64,000 nucleotides of DNA from Micromonospora yasonensis. Lineage in GTDB: Bacteria > Actinomycetota > Actinomycetes > Mycobacteriales > Micromonosporaceae. A program made the position numbers and the translations under genes. The DNA lies in the NCBI RefSeq assembly GCF_026013475.1, contig NZ_JAPDPH010000008.1:1-64000 (forward strand). The letters are read 5' to 3'. Shown here piece after piece: positions 41,796-50,854 of this stretch. Position 1 is the stretch's first letter, and every line of letters starts with the position of its first letter. The notes beneath the pieces were generated by a model. The model did not search any database and was not told the origin of the DNA. It saw only the letters and a list, made by a program, of their open reading frames with translations.

Positions 41796-43949
41796 CTACC
41801 CCTGGGCCACGGTGGCCGGCTCCGGCGGCGCGTGCGGCCCGCTGACCGGCCGCACGTCGCCGTGCCCCGGCCACCACGCTGTGTGTCCGATCAGGGCGGT
41901 CAGCGCCGGTACGAAGAACATGGACATGACGAACGCCGACAGCACGATGCCGATCGCCACCGCGAAGCCCATCTGCTGCAGGAACGAGATCGGCGCGAGC
42001 ATCAGCACCCCGAACGTGCCGGCCAGGATCAGCCCGGCCGCCGCGACCGTCGGGCCGGCGTGTTCGACGCCGATGGCGGCGGCCTGGTGCGGCTCGTTGC
42101 CCTCGCGTGCCTCCTCACGTAGTCGGGCGATCATCAGGATGTTGTAGTCGGTGCCGATCGCCACGACGAAGAGGTAGAGGATGATCGGCAGCTGGAAGGT
42201 GACGCCGGGCTTGTCCTGCAGCCCCTGGAAGAGATAGACGGTGGCGCCCAGGGTGGCGGCGAAGTTGAGCAGCACCGCGATCACCAGGTAGATCGGCGCG
42301 ACCAGGCTGCGCAGCAGCAGCGCGAGGATCAGCGCGATGAGGCCGGCCGCGACCGGGAGGATCACCGACAGGTCGCGGTTGTTCGCCGAGTTGATGTCGG
42401 CGAAGATCGCGGTGGGTCCGCCGACCAGTGCCCGGGTGCCGGCCGGGGCGGCCTTGTGCAGCGCGTCGCGCAGGACCTCGCGGACGAGGGTGATGGCCTC
42501 GTTGGAGACCGGGTTCTCGTTGAGCAGCAGGTTGACCCGGGCCACGCTGGGGTCGGTGCTGCGCTCCGGGGGCTGCGCCCGGCCCACTCCGGGGGCCTTC
42601 GTCGCGGCCGCCGCGAAGTCGCTGACCTGTTGCTCGGTCAGCGGCGACCCGTTGCCGGTGGTCAGGTAGACCTCGGTGGGGGCCAGCGCGCCGGCGGCGA
42701 ATCCGCGTTGCAGGTCCTTGGCGGCCTTCGCCGATTCGGTGTCCTGGGGGAAGCCGGCGCTGAAGTCGTAGTCGGCCTGGTAGCCGAGCACGCCGGCGGC
42801 GAGGGCGACCAGCAGGGCGCCGGATGCCGCGGCGACGAGCGCCGGGCGGCGGCCGACGGCGGTGCCGAGCCGGTGGGACATGGTGGCCTTCGGGGCGCGC
42901 TGCCAGGCCTTGGACGGCCAGAAGACGTACCGGCCGAGCAGCGAGACGACCGCCGGGATGAGGGTGAGCGAGGTGACCAGCATGACGCCGACGGCGATGG
43001 CGAGCGCCGGGCCGAGCGAGCCGAAGAATCCGAGGGAGGCCAGCAGCAGGACGAGGAACGCGACGATGACCGCCCCGGCGGCCGAGGTGATGACCTCGCC
43101 GACCCGCTCGACGGAGGTGATCATGGCGGTGCGCTTGTCGTCGCCGGCGCGCAGCCGTTCGCGGTAGCGGAAGAGCAGGAACAGGATGTAGTCGGTGCCG
43201 ATGCCGAACAGCACGATCAGCAGCACCGTCTGCAGGTCCTGGCTGACGTTGAGGTCGAACGCCTTGCCCGCGGCGGCGACGAGCCCGCTGGTGACGGTCA
43301 TGACGACGCCGATGACGACGACGGGCAGCAGCGCGGCGATGGGGCTGCGGAAGATGATCAGGATCAGCCCGATGATCAGGATGATCGTCGCGATGCCGAC
43401 CACGGAGAAGGCCTTGTTGAAGGTGTCCTCGTTGTCGACGAAGCTGGCCACGTCGCCGGCCACGCCGGCGCTCAGCCCGCTGCCGGACAGTTCCGGGCCG
43501 ATGGCCGCCCGCAGATCGCGTACGGCGTCGAGCAGCGCCGGGTCGTCCGGGGCCGGCGCGTCGAGCCCGACGTTGACCACCTGGACCGACTTGTCCGGCG
43601 CCACGGCCGGCGGGCCGGTGAGGTAGCCGGAGGTGTGCGCGATGTTCCTGGCCTTGAGCGACTGGGCGAGCTGGCCGACCTTCGCCTCGTCCGCCGGCGT
43701 CAGCTTCTGCCCGTCGGCGCGCTTGACCACGATGGTCGCGGTCGCGGTGGCTTGCTGCGGGAACGCCTTTTTGCCGAGTTCGGTGGCCTGCACCGACTCG
43801 TAGGAGTGGGGCAGGAAGCTCTCCTGGTCGGCAGAGGTGATGTCGGCGAGCGATGGTGTGGTGACGACGATGGCGATCGCCGCGAGCACCCAGCCGCCGA
43901 TCACCCACCACGCTTTACCGACGACGAATCTGCCCAGCCGCTCGAACAT
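41796..43949 (-). CDS. MMPL-family RND transporter
   Basis: A 717-residue inner-membrane protein with the MMPL layout: one N-terminal helix (FVVGKAWWVIGGWVLAAIAI), a large extracytoplasmic loop, five helices, a second loop, and a final helix bundle. Typical motifs are GIGTDYILFLLFRYRERL (first half) and AIGTDYNILMIARLREEA (second half), the Asp/Tyr pairs that relay protons. The ATG at 43949 has a GGGGGAA ribosome-binding site; the longer frame to 44018 is not conserved. The cargo is unknown (lipids, siderophores and drugs are exported by relatives). Confidence 0.93.
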   Translation of the reverse strand: MFERLGRFVVGKAWWVIGGWVLAAIAIVVTTPSLADITSADQESFLPHSYESVQATELGKKAFPQQATATATIVVKRADGQKLTPADEAKVGQLAQSLKARNIAHTSGYLTGPPAVAPDKSVQVVNVGLDAPAPDDPALLDAVRDLRAAIGPELSGSGLSAGVAGDVASFVDNEDTFNKAFSVVGIATIILIIGLILIIFRSPIAALLPVVVIGVVMTVTSGLVAAAGKAFDLNVSQDLQTVLLIVLFGIGTDYILFLLFRYRERLRAGDDKRTAMITSVERVGEVITSAAGAVIVAFLVLLLASLGFFGSLGPALAIAVGVMLVTSLTLIPAVVSLLGRYVFWPSKAWQRAPKATMSHRLGTAVGRRPALVAAASGALLVALAAGVLGYQADYDFSAGFPQDTESAKAAKDLQRGFAAGALAPTEVYLTTGNGSPLTEQQVSDFAAAATKAPGVGRAQPPERSTDPSVARVNLLLNENPVSNEAITLVREVLRDALHKAAPAGTRALVGGPTAIFADINSANNRDLSVILPVAAGLIALILALLLRSLVAPIYLVIAVLLNFAATLGATVYLFQGLQDKPGVTFQLPIILYLFVVAIGTDYNILMIARLREEAREGNEPHQAAAIGVEHAGPTVAAAGLILAGTFGVLMLAPISFLQQMGFAVAIGIVLSAFVMSMFFVPALTALIGHTAWWPGHGDVRPVSGPHAPPEPATVAQG

Positions 43950-44122
43950 GGTTTCCCCCGTGTGTTCGGCCTTGTTGACGTCTGGGGCCGGAAGCGCCCT
44001 CGAACATCCGCCGATCACTGTGGCGGCAGACGTCGCTACCCGCTGTGCATGCTACCGGCCGCCGGCAATCCTTTTCGGACGTGGTACGGAGCGGCGGCAG
44101 ATACTTGTCGCCTTCGGCGGCA

Positions 44123-44773
44123 TTAACGCCGGGTGACGCCGGCCGGGGCGAGCGCAGGCATGGCGAGCAGAGCTTCGAGTTGCTCCTGCATGCGTTCCAG
44201 TGGCCCGTCGGCGCTGTGCAGCCCCTGGTAGAGGTCCCGGAGCACGTCGTCGGATCCGTTGGTGAAGGCGAGGATCTCGGCGAGGGAGAGTTGGTGGTTG
44301 AAGATCTCCGCCTCGTTGCGCCAGTCGTGGAGCATGCCGGCGAGCGTCTCGTCGCGCCCTGGGGCCAGCACGGCCGACGACAGCGCGGCGTTCACCGCGG
44401 ACAGGCTCATCCGGGGGTAGACCTGCCGGCGAGTGGGCTGCGTGGTGCCGACGGCAAAGGGCGGGGAGGTCAGGATCCTGCGGTTGTCCTGCAACTCCTC
44501 GCCGATGGCCTGCAGCGCCTCCGCGCGCCGCTCGCGGCTGGCCGCCCATCGCTCCGCGACGATGCCGGTGATGCCCGCGAGCAGGCCCAGGACCTGCACC
44601 GCCGGTTCGAAGCTGGACATGCCGGATGACCGGCTCCACCAGACGGCGCTGACGACGAACGAGACCGCCAGGCTTCCGCCGGTGACCACCATGATCCAGG
44701 TACGGGGCGCCGTCACCCAGGACGGCAGAGGCACCTGGCGCGGTCGCGCCTGCCGCACCGGCCTGGTCATCAT
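44123..44773 (-). CDS. Membrane protein partner of EgtD-like methyltransferase
   Basis: A 216-residue protein with two hydrophobic helices near the N-terminus (TWIMVVTGGSLAVSFVVSAV and AVQVLGLLAGITGIVAERWA). A cytosolic alpha-helical domain of about 130 residues follows, with LQDNRRIL and a Leu/Glu-rich end. No family is recognised. Its ATG overlaps the stop of the methyltransferase gene (ATGA, 44770-44773), so the two form a tight pair. The membrane-anchor-plus-soluble-domain form suggests that it localises or senses for the methyltransferase. Confidence 0.78.
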   Translation of the reverse strand: MMTRPVRQARPRQVPLPSWVTAPRTWIMVVTGGSLAVSFVVSAVWWSRSSGMSSFEPAVQVLGLLAGITGIVAERWAASRERRAEALQAIGEELQDNRRILTSPPFAVGTTQPTRRQVYPRMSLSAVNAALSSAVLAPGRDETLAGMLHDWRNEAEIFNHQLSLAEILAFTNGSDDVLRDLYQGLHSADGPLERMQEQLEALLAMPALAPAGVTRR

Positions 44774-45951
44774 TTCCCGACGCGGCGGAACACGTCTCGG
44801 GCGGCGGTGTCGGAGCCGTTGCCGGCCTCGCTGTTCGACAGGAGCATGAGGTCCATGCCGAACCGGCGGACTCTCTCGTAGGCCTGGAACTGGGTGAAGG
44901 CCTCACTCTCCACGAAGAGACCCGCCTTGGCCAATGCCGCCGCCAGGGCCTTCAGCTGGTATTTGCGGGAGATGTAGAGACGGATGGTGTCTCCGACCGG
45001 GAAATGCACCTCGCTGCGGTTCGGCAGGACGATCTTCAGGTCTTCCGCCGACTGGTTGCAGTAGATCATCTTGATGACCAGTGACCGGCCCTCTTCGACG
45101 ACCCCTTCAAACCGGACGTAGTTCATGTTCACCGAAAGGTCGGTGTTCTGGCGCAGGGCGCTGATGACGAATTCGCGGAACACCCAGCTGGTCTCGTATT
45201 CCCGGGCCGCCTGCTGTGCCATCCGCTCGTCGAGATGGGACGCGGTGGCGACCTCCACCAGCAGCCGGTCCTGTGGGCGTAGCAGTTGCTTGCTCAGCCG
45301 CTCGACCAGGTAGACGTCCTCGTCGAAATTGGCCATCGTGTTGCCGAGCAGCGAGAACAGCACCGGCTCGTCGCCGATGAGCCGGTCACGCAGCTCGTTC
45401 AACTCGGCTACGTTCTCTTCGACGGAGAAGTCGAGTTGCACCGGCAGCAGTTGGTTGCGGAAGTGCCGGAAGAACGGCAGGGACTTGATCGGCTTCAGGC
45501 CGAGGCGCAGCATCTCCGCGCTCATGTCGACCGGCACGTAGTACATCTCGGGGTTCGACCGCTGCAGGTCGGCCAGGACCACCGCGTCCTTCTCGCCCGT
45601 GCCGGGGCCCAGGCTGATGTAGTGATAGGCCTGGCCATTGTGCCGGGAATGCAGATTCCGCCAGCGCCGGCTGAAGGTCTCGATCCCGTCCCTCATGACC
45701 GGATAATTAGGATCGGTGCAGGCTCGCTGCCAGTTGACCGCCGGTTCGATTCCCCAGTACGAGTAGCCGGACACGATCCGCTTCTCGTCACCGGTTGACG
45801 AGAAGGGACGCTGCAACTCGGCGGCCAGTTCGTTGAGCTTCCGGGACTGGTCTTCACCCACCAGGCACAGCGACCAGGAGAACTCGGTTTCCGAAATTAC
45901 TTTCTCGAGTCTGCGCAGCAGCTTTATCTGCTCCCTGGCCTGCTGATCCAT
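44770..45951 (-). CDS. EgtD-like (histidine N-alpha-methyltransferase fold) SAM enzyme
   Basis: A 393-residue enzyme. The SAM-binding region shows SLGPGTGEKDAVVLADL followed by VPVDMSAEMLRLGL, then LFSLLGNTMANF. This is the order seen in EgtD-type methyltransferases (DUF2260/Methyltransf_33). A C-terminal strand pair (MNYVRFEGVVEEGR) fits the family's substrate lobe. EgtD makes hercynine for ergothioneine, but no egtB/egtC-type partners are nearby. Instead a membrane protein is coupled to it, so the substrate may be a different amino acid, peptide or protein. The start at 45951 gives a full-length domain. Confidence 0.8.
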   Translation of the reverse strand: MDQQAREQIKLLRRLEKVISETEFSWSLCLVGEDQSRKLNELAAELQRPFSSTGDEKRIVSGYSYWGIEPAVNWQRACTDPNYPVMRDGIETFSRRWRNLHSRHNGQAYHYISLGPGTGEKDAVVLADLQRSNPEMYYVPVDMSAEMLRLGLKPIKSLPFFRHFRNQLLPVQLDFSVEENVAELNELRDRLIGDEPVLFSLLGNTMANFDEDVYLVERLSKQLLRPQDRLLVEVATASHLDERMAQQAAREYETSWVFREFVISALRQNTDLSVNMNYVRFEGVVEEGRSLVIKMIYCNQSAEDLKIVLPNRSEVHFPVGDTIRLYISRKYQLKALAAALAKAGLFVESEAFTQFQAYERVRRFGMDLMLLSNSEAGNGSDTAARDVFRRVGK

Positions 45952-46167
45952 GTTGTGCCATCCCCCGGGCGAGGTCGGACCATGTTCCGCCCGCCAACCT
46001 TAACAGCGTCAAAGTCTTGGCAGGTAGCCGCTTTGATCTGGTTTCCGACCACGCTGGAGGCGGGGGCCAGGGACCTTTTGCTGGCAATTGCGCCTGTCCA
46101 GGAGCACGAGCAGGCAACACAGCCGAGCGGCGATGCCGCGCGTCGACATCGAGGCCCGGCGCCGGCT

Positions 46168-46209
46168 CGGGTGCGTTTGCTGCCACTTGGCTGACAACAA
46201 ACGCACCCG
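46168..46209. terminator. 12-bp inverted repeat hairpin
   Basis: CGGGTGCGTTTG (46168-46179) pairs perfectly with CAAACGCACCCG (46198-46209) around an 18-nt loop. It is in the gap 45952-46303, which otherwise shows no gene. It would end leftward transcription coming from the 46304 remnant, or lie in the methyltransferase's promoter region. Confidence 0.55.
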
Positions 46210-46303
46210 GACGCAGCGACGGTCAAACCGTCGGGTCGGCTCCCGCTCGACGGAACTCAGCGCCCGACGGCTCGCGACAGGCCCGGGACGACGGCGACGC
46301 CCG

Positions 46304-46830
46304 TCACCGTCGCGGCTTCGAGCAGATCAACTTGTCCTCCCAGGCGAGGCCGAAGACGACCACCCCGCCATCGGACTCGACCAATTCGATGACCACCATC
46401 GATCCGGGCTTCATCGCCGCCGGGTTGATCACAACGACGGTGCCGTCGGGCTGGTGCTTCGTCGAGGGGAAGACCGCTTCCATGTTGCCTGGGGCCGGGA
46501 TCGAATTGCACATCGTGCCATCGGTCGTGATCTTCGCCCGCACCCCGGCGTCGGCGAGCGCCTTGCGCAGCGCGTCCGGGTCGGCGAGTTGCTTCCTCGA
46601 CAGCGTCAGGGCCAGGGTGCCGTTGGGGTTGCTGACCAACGAGAACGCGGCCGGGTGCCCGGGGGGATCCCTGCGGGGCCGGGTGCCGGCTGACCTTCCG
46701 CCAGGACATCCAGGCCCTGGTGAAGGCCTCCGCCACCAGGTCCTCGGCGCCCTGGCGATCACCGGTCGCCGCCACCACCGACCCGAAGTCCTGCCGCCGC
46801 TCGTCTTCAGACTGCTCCGGCCGGGCCGCC
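46304..46830 (-). pseudogene. Chimeric remnant of ECF sigma factor and partner gene
   Basis: Reading leftward, a frame at about 46800-46680 encodes DFGSVVAATGDRQGAEDLVA and AFTRAWMSWRKVSRHPAP, the region-2 core of a SigE-type ECF sigma factor. Past HPAP the sequence continues in another frame with PAAFSLVSNPNGTLALTLSR to LICSKPRR, stop at 46304-46306. That looks like the C-terminus of the membrane protein often encoded just after such sigma factors. The sigma C-terminal region 4 and the partner's N-terminus are absent. One deletion joining the two genes explains it. Confidence 0.65.
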
Positions 46831-46964
46831 GGCGGGCAGGGGGAGGATCGCACGCGGTGCCGGGGCCTTGGTCCTGTGCCGGTGACGTGTGCCGGAACGG
46901 ACGGCGAGCGGGCAACCGGGTGCTTAGCCTGGCGGGTGGGGACACATCGGGAACGGAGGGCATC

Positions 46965-47318
46965 GTGGCGAACGCGGTCTGGGAGGCGCTGGATGGCGTC
47001 GGCGAGGTCGAACTCACCGTGACCGGCCGGAAGACCGGGCGGCAGATCTCGCACCCGGTGTGGTTCGTGCTGGAGGACGACAGCGTGTTCCTGGTTCCGG
47101 TGACCGGCTCGGACAGCCAGTGGTACAAGAACGTCCGGCAGACCCCGATGGTCGAGCTGTCGGCGAACGGCACGGCGCTGAGTTCGAGCGCCACCCCGAT
47201 CACCGAGGCCGACCGGGTCAACCACGTCGTGGAGATGTTCAAGGCCAAGTACGGCGCCGACCAGTTCGCGGCGCACTACCCGAAGCACGACGTCGCGGTC
47301 CAGGTCCCCCTCGGCTGA
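46965..47318 (+). CDS. Deazaflavin (F420)-dependent nitroreductase-family protein
   Basis: A 117-residue protein of the Ddn/DUF385 type. The compact beta barrel (VELTVTGRKTGRQISHPVWF, VFLVPVTGSDSQWYKNVRQT, PMVELSANG) matches the family pattern of F420H2-dependent reductases. Members reduce quinones or nitro compounds, or bind F420 without a known substrate. GTG 46965 with a CGGAGGG ribosome-binding site decides the start. It is followed by the strong terminator at 47325-47356. Confidence 0.88.
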   Translation: MANAVWEALDGVGEVELTVTGRKTGRQISHPVWFVLEDDSVFLVPVTGSDSQWYKNVRQTPMVELSANGTALSSSATPITEADRVNHVVEMFKAKYGADQFAAHYPKHDVAVQVPLG

Positions 47319-47324
47319 CCAGGC

Positions 47325-47356
47325 GGGAGGGCCGGGCGACATCGCCCGGCCCTCCC
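47325..47356. terminator. Strong bidirectional terminator
   Basis: A perfect 15-bp inverted repeat (47325-47339 with 47342-47356, arm GGGAGGGCCGGGCGA) with a very short loop, so the top pairs probably open. It sits exactly between the convergent ends of the nitroreductase (47318) and the FtsX permease (47362). Confidence 0.85.
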
Positions 47357-47361
47357 CCTGC

Positions 47362-49614
47362 TCACTCGTTCCGGGCGGTCTCCGGGCCGGTGATCCGTCG
47401 CAACAACGGCAGCGTCGAGGCGACGATGCCCAGCGACACCGCCAGCCCGCCGGCGACCATGAGGTAGAACGACCCGTGCGGCGGGAGCAGGGTGTAGTCC
47501 AGCTGCGACCGCAGGAACAGGTGCGCGGCCAGGAATCCCATCCCGATCGCGACCGCCGCGACGACCAGCAGCGGCACGACGGTTTCCAGCGCCACCACCC
47601 GGCGCAGGGTACGCAGTTGCACGCCGGTGAGCCGCAGCATGCTGAACGGCCGCTTGCGGTCGCTCAGCCCGCCGGCCACGCTCACCGCCAGGCTGCAGCC
47701 GGCGATCGGCAGGCTGGCCAGCATGACCACGTTGGCCAACTGCTGGAACTGCCGCAGCAGCCGCGCGGAGTCCGCCTCCCACTCGGCGGTGCTGTTCGGG
47801 AACCGCCCCGTCGGGAACGCGTTGATCAGCATGGTCCGGGCCTGCTCGAAGGCGGCGCGGCTGGTGGTGTTGACGACCACCGACCGGATCGGCTGCCGGT
47901 CGACCTCCGCAGGGGAGGCGTCGGCGGCGGGCCAGACGTAGCTGTCACGGGTCAGGTCCCACGCACGCTCGCCGATCAGGTCGTCGGCCACGGCCGCGAC
48001 CTGCGCGCCGGCGGGGCAGGTGCCGAACACCGCCAGGCGGTCCAGCTCGGCGCACGTGACGATGCCGGGCCACCACCACCGATCGGGGGCGGAATCCGTC
48101 GGACTCTGCCGAACCTCGAGCGGGGGTGGTTGGTCGACCGGATTGGCGCGGACCAGGGCCACGCTGCGTACCCCGGGGATCGCCGCGAGCCCGGCCGGAA
48201 TCTGGTCCGCGGTCGGCGCGGGGCCCTCCTGGGGCGGGAACCACTTCGACAGTGACGTGGCGGCCACCGAGTCGGTGCGCGGCTCGCCCCGGTTGGCCAC
48301 GTAGGTGGTGATGGTGCCGGTGGCGACGCTGGTCACGAAGAGCGCCACGATCAGGCCGCTGACCGACCGGAAGGCCGCCTTGGGGTTGTCCGCGAGGCGT
48401 CGCCCGGCGATGAGGGTGGCGGGCCGGCTGGCCCGCCCGGCCAGCAGTCGGGCGCCGAGCATGGTCAGCCACGGCCCGGCCAGCAGCAGCCCGGCCAGGA
48501 TCAGGAGGAACCCCGAGAGGTACGCGGTGAGCTGACCGTTGGTGGTGGGCGGACGCCGGCCGACGAAGTACGTCAACTCGGCGAGCCCGGCGACCAGCGG
48601 GATGAGCCGCCAGGCGCGCGGCGGTTTCGGAGTGACCCGCCGGGTCACGCCCAGCGGGGAGATCTGCACCCGGCGCAGCGCCAGCCAGGAGGCCACGACG
48701 GCGCCGAGCGGGATGCCGAGCGCGACCGCCAGGACGTCGACGAGGGTGAGCGACAGGTCGGCGGTGAAGAACGGCTCGCCGGTGAACGGGATGGCGGCGA
48801 CTCCGGGGCGGAACGCGAGGAACAGCCCGAACCCGACGACGGTGCCGGCGACGGCCGCGACGACCGACTCCACGGCGGAGATGACGGAGATCTGCCGTGG
48901 CGTGGCCCCGACCAGCCGCATCGCGGCGAAGCGTTGCTCCCTGCGGGTCGCGGCCAGCCGGGTGGCCGTACCGATGAAGATGAGCACCGGGAAGAGCAGC
49001 GCGGTCGCGACGACGGACAGCACGAGGGTCATGCCGTCGTGCCTGATCCCGACGTAGCAGCCGCGGCTGCAGTCGCTCGGGGAGGTGGCCATGATCTGGG
49101 TGACCTGCCGGGCGCCGAGGGGTTCCAGGTCGGTCGGGGTCCGGCCGATGACGATCAGCAGCGAGTCGGGGGACGGCAGCGCCGCCCGGCCGATGGTGCC
49201 GACCTGATGGCCGGGGAACCGGTCGGCGAGTTGCGCGGGCGGGGTGGTCCGCAGCAGTTCGCCGAGGGCGGGCGAGACGTAGTACTCGCCGGGGCCGGGC
49301 AGGCGCGGGATGCCCGGTGGGACGGGCGCGTCCGGGCCGGTCGCCGCGACCTCGATCCGGCCGATCGACTCGCCGTGGTAGTAGTCCTGCCGGATCAGCC
49401 ACCACAGCGGGTCGACTGACGGGTCGGCGGCGGCCGGGGCGACCGTGGTGTTCAGCCAGGCGTACCGCTGGTTCTGCGCGTTCACCGCGTTCATGCCGGC
49501 GAGTGTGGTCAGCAGCATGCCGACGCCGAGCGCCACGGCGGCGGCGATGATGACGAGCCGGGTGGCGGCTTCCCGGCCGCCGGCCAGGGTCAGCCGTGCC
49601 GCGAACCGGATCAT
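47362..49614 (-). CDS. FtsX-domain ABC permease
   Basis: A 750-residue permease with two FtsX-like domains. An N-terminal helix (TRLVIIAAAVALGVGMLLTT) is followed by an extracytoplasmic domain and a first helix bundle (REQRFAAMRLVGATPRQISV). A second bundle is at the C-terminus (KRPFSMLRLTGVQLRTLRR). It is coupled to its ATPase by a 4-bp overlap. It is a second PadR-linked exporter in the window and is built like the one at 18446, but the sequences are not close duplicates. Confidence 0.92.
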   Translation of the reverse strand: MIRFAARLTLAGGREAATRLVIIAAAVALGVGMLLTTLAGMNAVNAQNQRYAWLNTTVAPAAADPSVDPLWWLIRQDYYHGESIGRIEVAATGPDAPVPPGIPRLPGPGEYYVSPALGELLRTTPPAQLADRFPGHQVGTIGRAALPSPDSLLIVIGRTPTDLEPLGARQVTQIMATSPSDCSRGCYVGIRHDGMTLVLSVVATALLFPVLIFIGTATRLAATRREQRFAAMRLVGATPRQISVISAVESVVAAVAGTVVGFGLFLAFRPGVAAIPFTGEPFFTADLSLTLVDVLAVALGIPLGAVVASWLALRRVQISPLGVTRRVTPKPPRAWRLIPLVAGLAELTYFVGRRPPTTNGQLTAYLSGFLLILAGLLLAGPWLTMLGARLLAGRASRPATLIAGRRLADNPKAAFRSVSGLIVALFVTSVATGTITTYVANRGEPRTDSVAATSLSKWFPPQEGPAPTADQIPAGLAAIPGVRSVALVRANPVDQPPPLEVRQSPTDSAPDRWWWPGIVTCAELDRLAVFGTCPAGAQVAAVADDLIGERAWDLTRDSYVWPAADASPAEVDRQPIRSVVVNTTSRAAFEQARTMLINAFPTGRFPNSTAEWEADSARLLRQFQQLANVVMLASLPIAGCSLAVSVAGGLSDRKRPFSMLRLTGVQLRTLRRVVALETVVPLLVVAAVAIGMGFLAAHLFLRSQLDYTLLPPHGSFYLMVAGGLAVSLGIVASTLPLLRRITGPETARNE

Positions 49615-50282
49615 GCGGACACCAGCGCGTTCACCTTGCCGTCGCGCACGATGACCTGCCGGTCGGCGTACGCGGCGACGCGGGCCTCGTGGGTGACCAG
49701 CACGACCGTGGTGCCCTGCTCGCGGGCCGAGGAGACCAGCAGGTCCATGACCTGCTCGCCGGTCAGCGTGTCCAGCGCCCCGGTGGGCTCGTCGGCGAAC
49801 AGTGCCCCGGGCCGGGCGACCAGGCCGCGGGCCAGCGCGACCCGTTGCGCTTGCCCGCCGGACAGCTCACCGGATCGTCGGTGTTCCAGCCCGGCCAGGC
49901 CGAGCCGCTCGAACCAGGGCCGCGCCTGCTTGAGCGCGGCGGCCCGCTTCACGCCGCTCAGCAGCAGCGGCAGGGCGACGTTCTCCTCGGCGGTCAGCTC
50001 CGGCACCAGTTGCCCGAACTGGAACACGAACCCGAACTGGTCGCGGCGCAGGATGCTGCGCTCGGTCTCGCTCAGGGTGTCGATGCGGCGGCCGTCGAAG
50101 TGGATCTCGCCGGCGTCGGGCACCAGGATCCCGGCCAGGCAGTGCAGCAGGGTGGACTTCCCGGAGCCGCTCGGGCCCATGATGGCGACGATCTCGCCCG
50201 GGGCCACCGCGACGCTGGCGCCGCGCAGCGCCGGGGTCTCGCCGAAGGACAGCACGACCTCGCGGGCCTCGATCGCCTTCAT
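49611..50282 (-). CDS. ABC transporter ATP-binding protein
   Basis: A 223-residue ATPase with Walker [11 protein letters not shown]-loop FVFQFGQL, signature LSGGQAQ (Gln-Ala instead of Glu-Arg), Walker B LFADEPTGALD and the switch VTHE. The ATG at 50282 overlaps the PadR stop, and the stop overlaps the permease start, so PadR, ATPase and permease are one operon. The last switch residue region ends in VTHEARVAAYADR, normal for this group. Confidence 0.94.
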   Translation of the reverse strand: MKAIEAREVVLSFGETPALRGASVAVAPGEIVAIMGPSGSGKSTLLHCLAGILVPDAGEIHFDGRRIDTLSETERSILRRDQFGFVFQFGQLVPELTAEENVALPLLLSGVKRAAALKQARPWFERLGLAGLEHRRSGELSGGQAQRVALARGLVARPGALFADEPTGALDTLTGEQVMDLLVSSAREQGTTVVLVTHEARVAAYADRQVIVRDGKVNALVSA

Positions 50283-50803
50283 CCCTTCACCACCTTGCGC
50301 AGGGCGTCCAGCCGGGCGATCGTGGTGTCGATCCAGTGCAGGTCGGCTTCCAGGTGGAACAGGCCGTGGTCGGCCAGCATGGTGTCGACCAGGTTGTCGC
50401 CGCGCCGGATGTCGGTGAGTTCCTTCATCCGCCGCAGGTGCTTGGCGCGCTGCGTGTCGAGGTATTCCTCGGCGGGGCGGTCGAGCATGAGCGCCAGCAC
50501 GACCTTGGTGAACAGCACCGTCTGCAGGTTGGGCTCGGCCTCCACCGGCTCGGTCAGCCACGACTCGAACTCGGTCGCGCCCCGGTCGGTGATGACGTAG
50601 CGCTTGCGTTCGGGGCCCTCGCCCGGCGCGACCTCGCCGATCACGATCTTGCCGTCGCGGACGAGCCGGCCCAGGGTCGCGTAGACCTGGCCGAACGGCA
50701 GCGGCTTGCCCCGGCTGAAGAAGGAGTCGTAGTCGCGCTTCAGGTCGTAGCCGTGGCTGGGCTCGCGTTCGAGCAGACCAAGCAGGGTCATGGGAACACT
50801 CAT
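50279..50803 (-). CDS. PadR-family transcriptional regulator
   Basis: A 174-residue repressor: an N-terminal PadR winged helix (MTLLGLLEREPSHGYDLKRDY, FGQVYATLGRLVRDG) and a C-terminal helical domain of the Vir_act_alpha_C type. It is first in the exporter operon, with the operator-like repeats at 50813-50852 directly upstream. Drug-inducible derepression is the typical mechanism. Confidence 0.94.
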   Translation of the reverse strand: MSVPMTLLGLLEREPSHGYDLKRDYDSFFSRGKPLPFGQVYATLGRLVRDGKIVIGEVAPGEGPERKRYVITDRGATEFESWLTEPVEAEPNLQTVLFTKVVLALMLDRPAEEYLDTQRAKHLRRMKELTDIRRGDNLVDTMLADHGLFHLEADLHWIDTTIARLDALRKVVKG

Positions 50804-50812
50804 GGAGGCACC

Positions 50813-50852
50813 ATACCCCGCGCGTATACTCCGCGTATATACCCCGCGCGTA
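50813..50852. promoter_or_regulatory. PadR operator/promoter repeats
   Basis: A 14-bp direct repeat ATACCCCGCGCGTA occurs at 50813-50826 and 50839-50852. Between and across them lies the dyad TATAC-(5 nt)-GTATA (50825-50839). The cluster sits 10-50 bp before the PadR start and shares the TATAC/GTATA element with the other PadR operator at 17063-17089. It also abuts the end of the oxidoreductase gene at 50855. Confidence 0.6.
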
Positions 50853-50854
50853 GG

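Noticed and set aside
42456-44126. Rightward frame opposite the MMPL transporter
   Set aside because: Gly/Asp/Gln-rich shadow without hydrophobic or catalytic patterns.
44770-45951. Ergothioneine biosynthesis locus
   Set aside because: Only an EgtD-like enzyme is present; no egtB, egtC or egtE-like genes are nearby.
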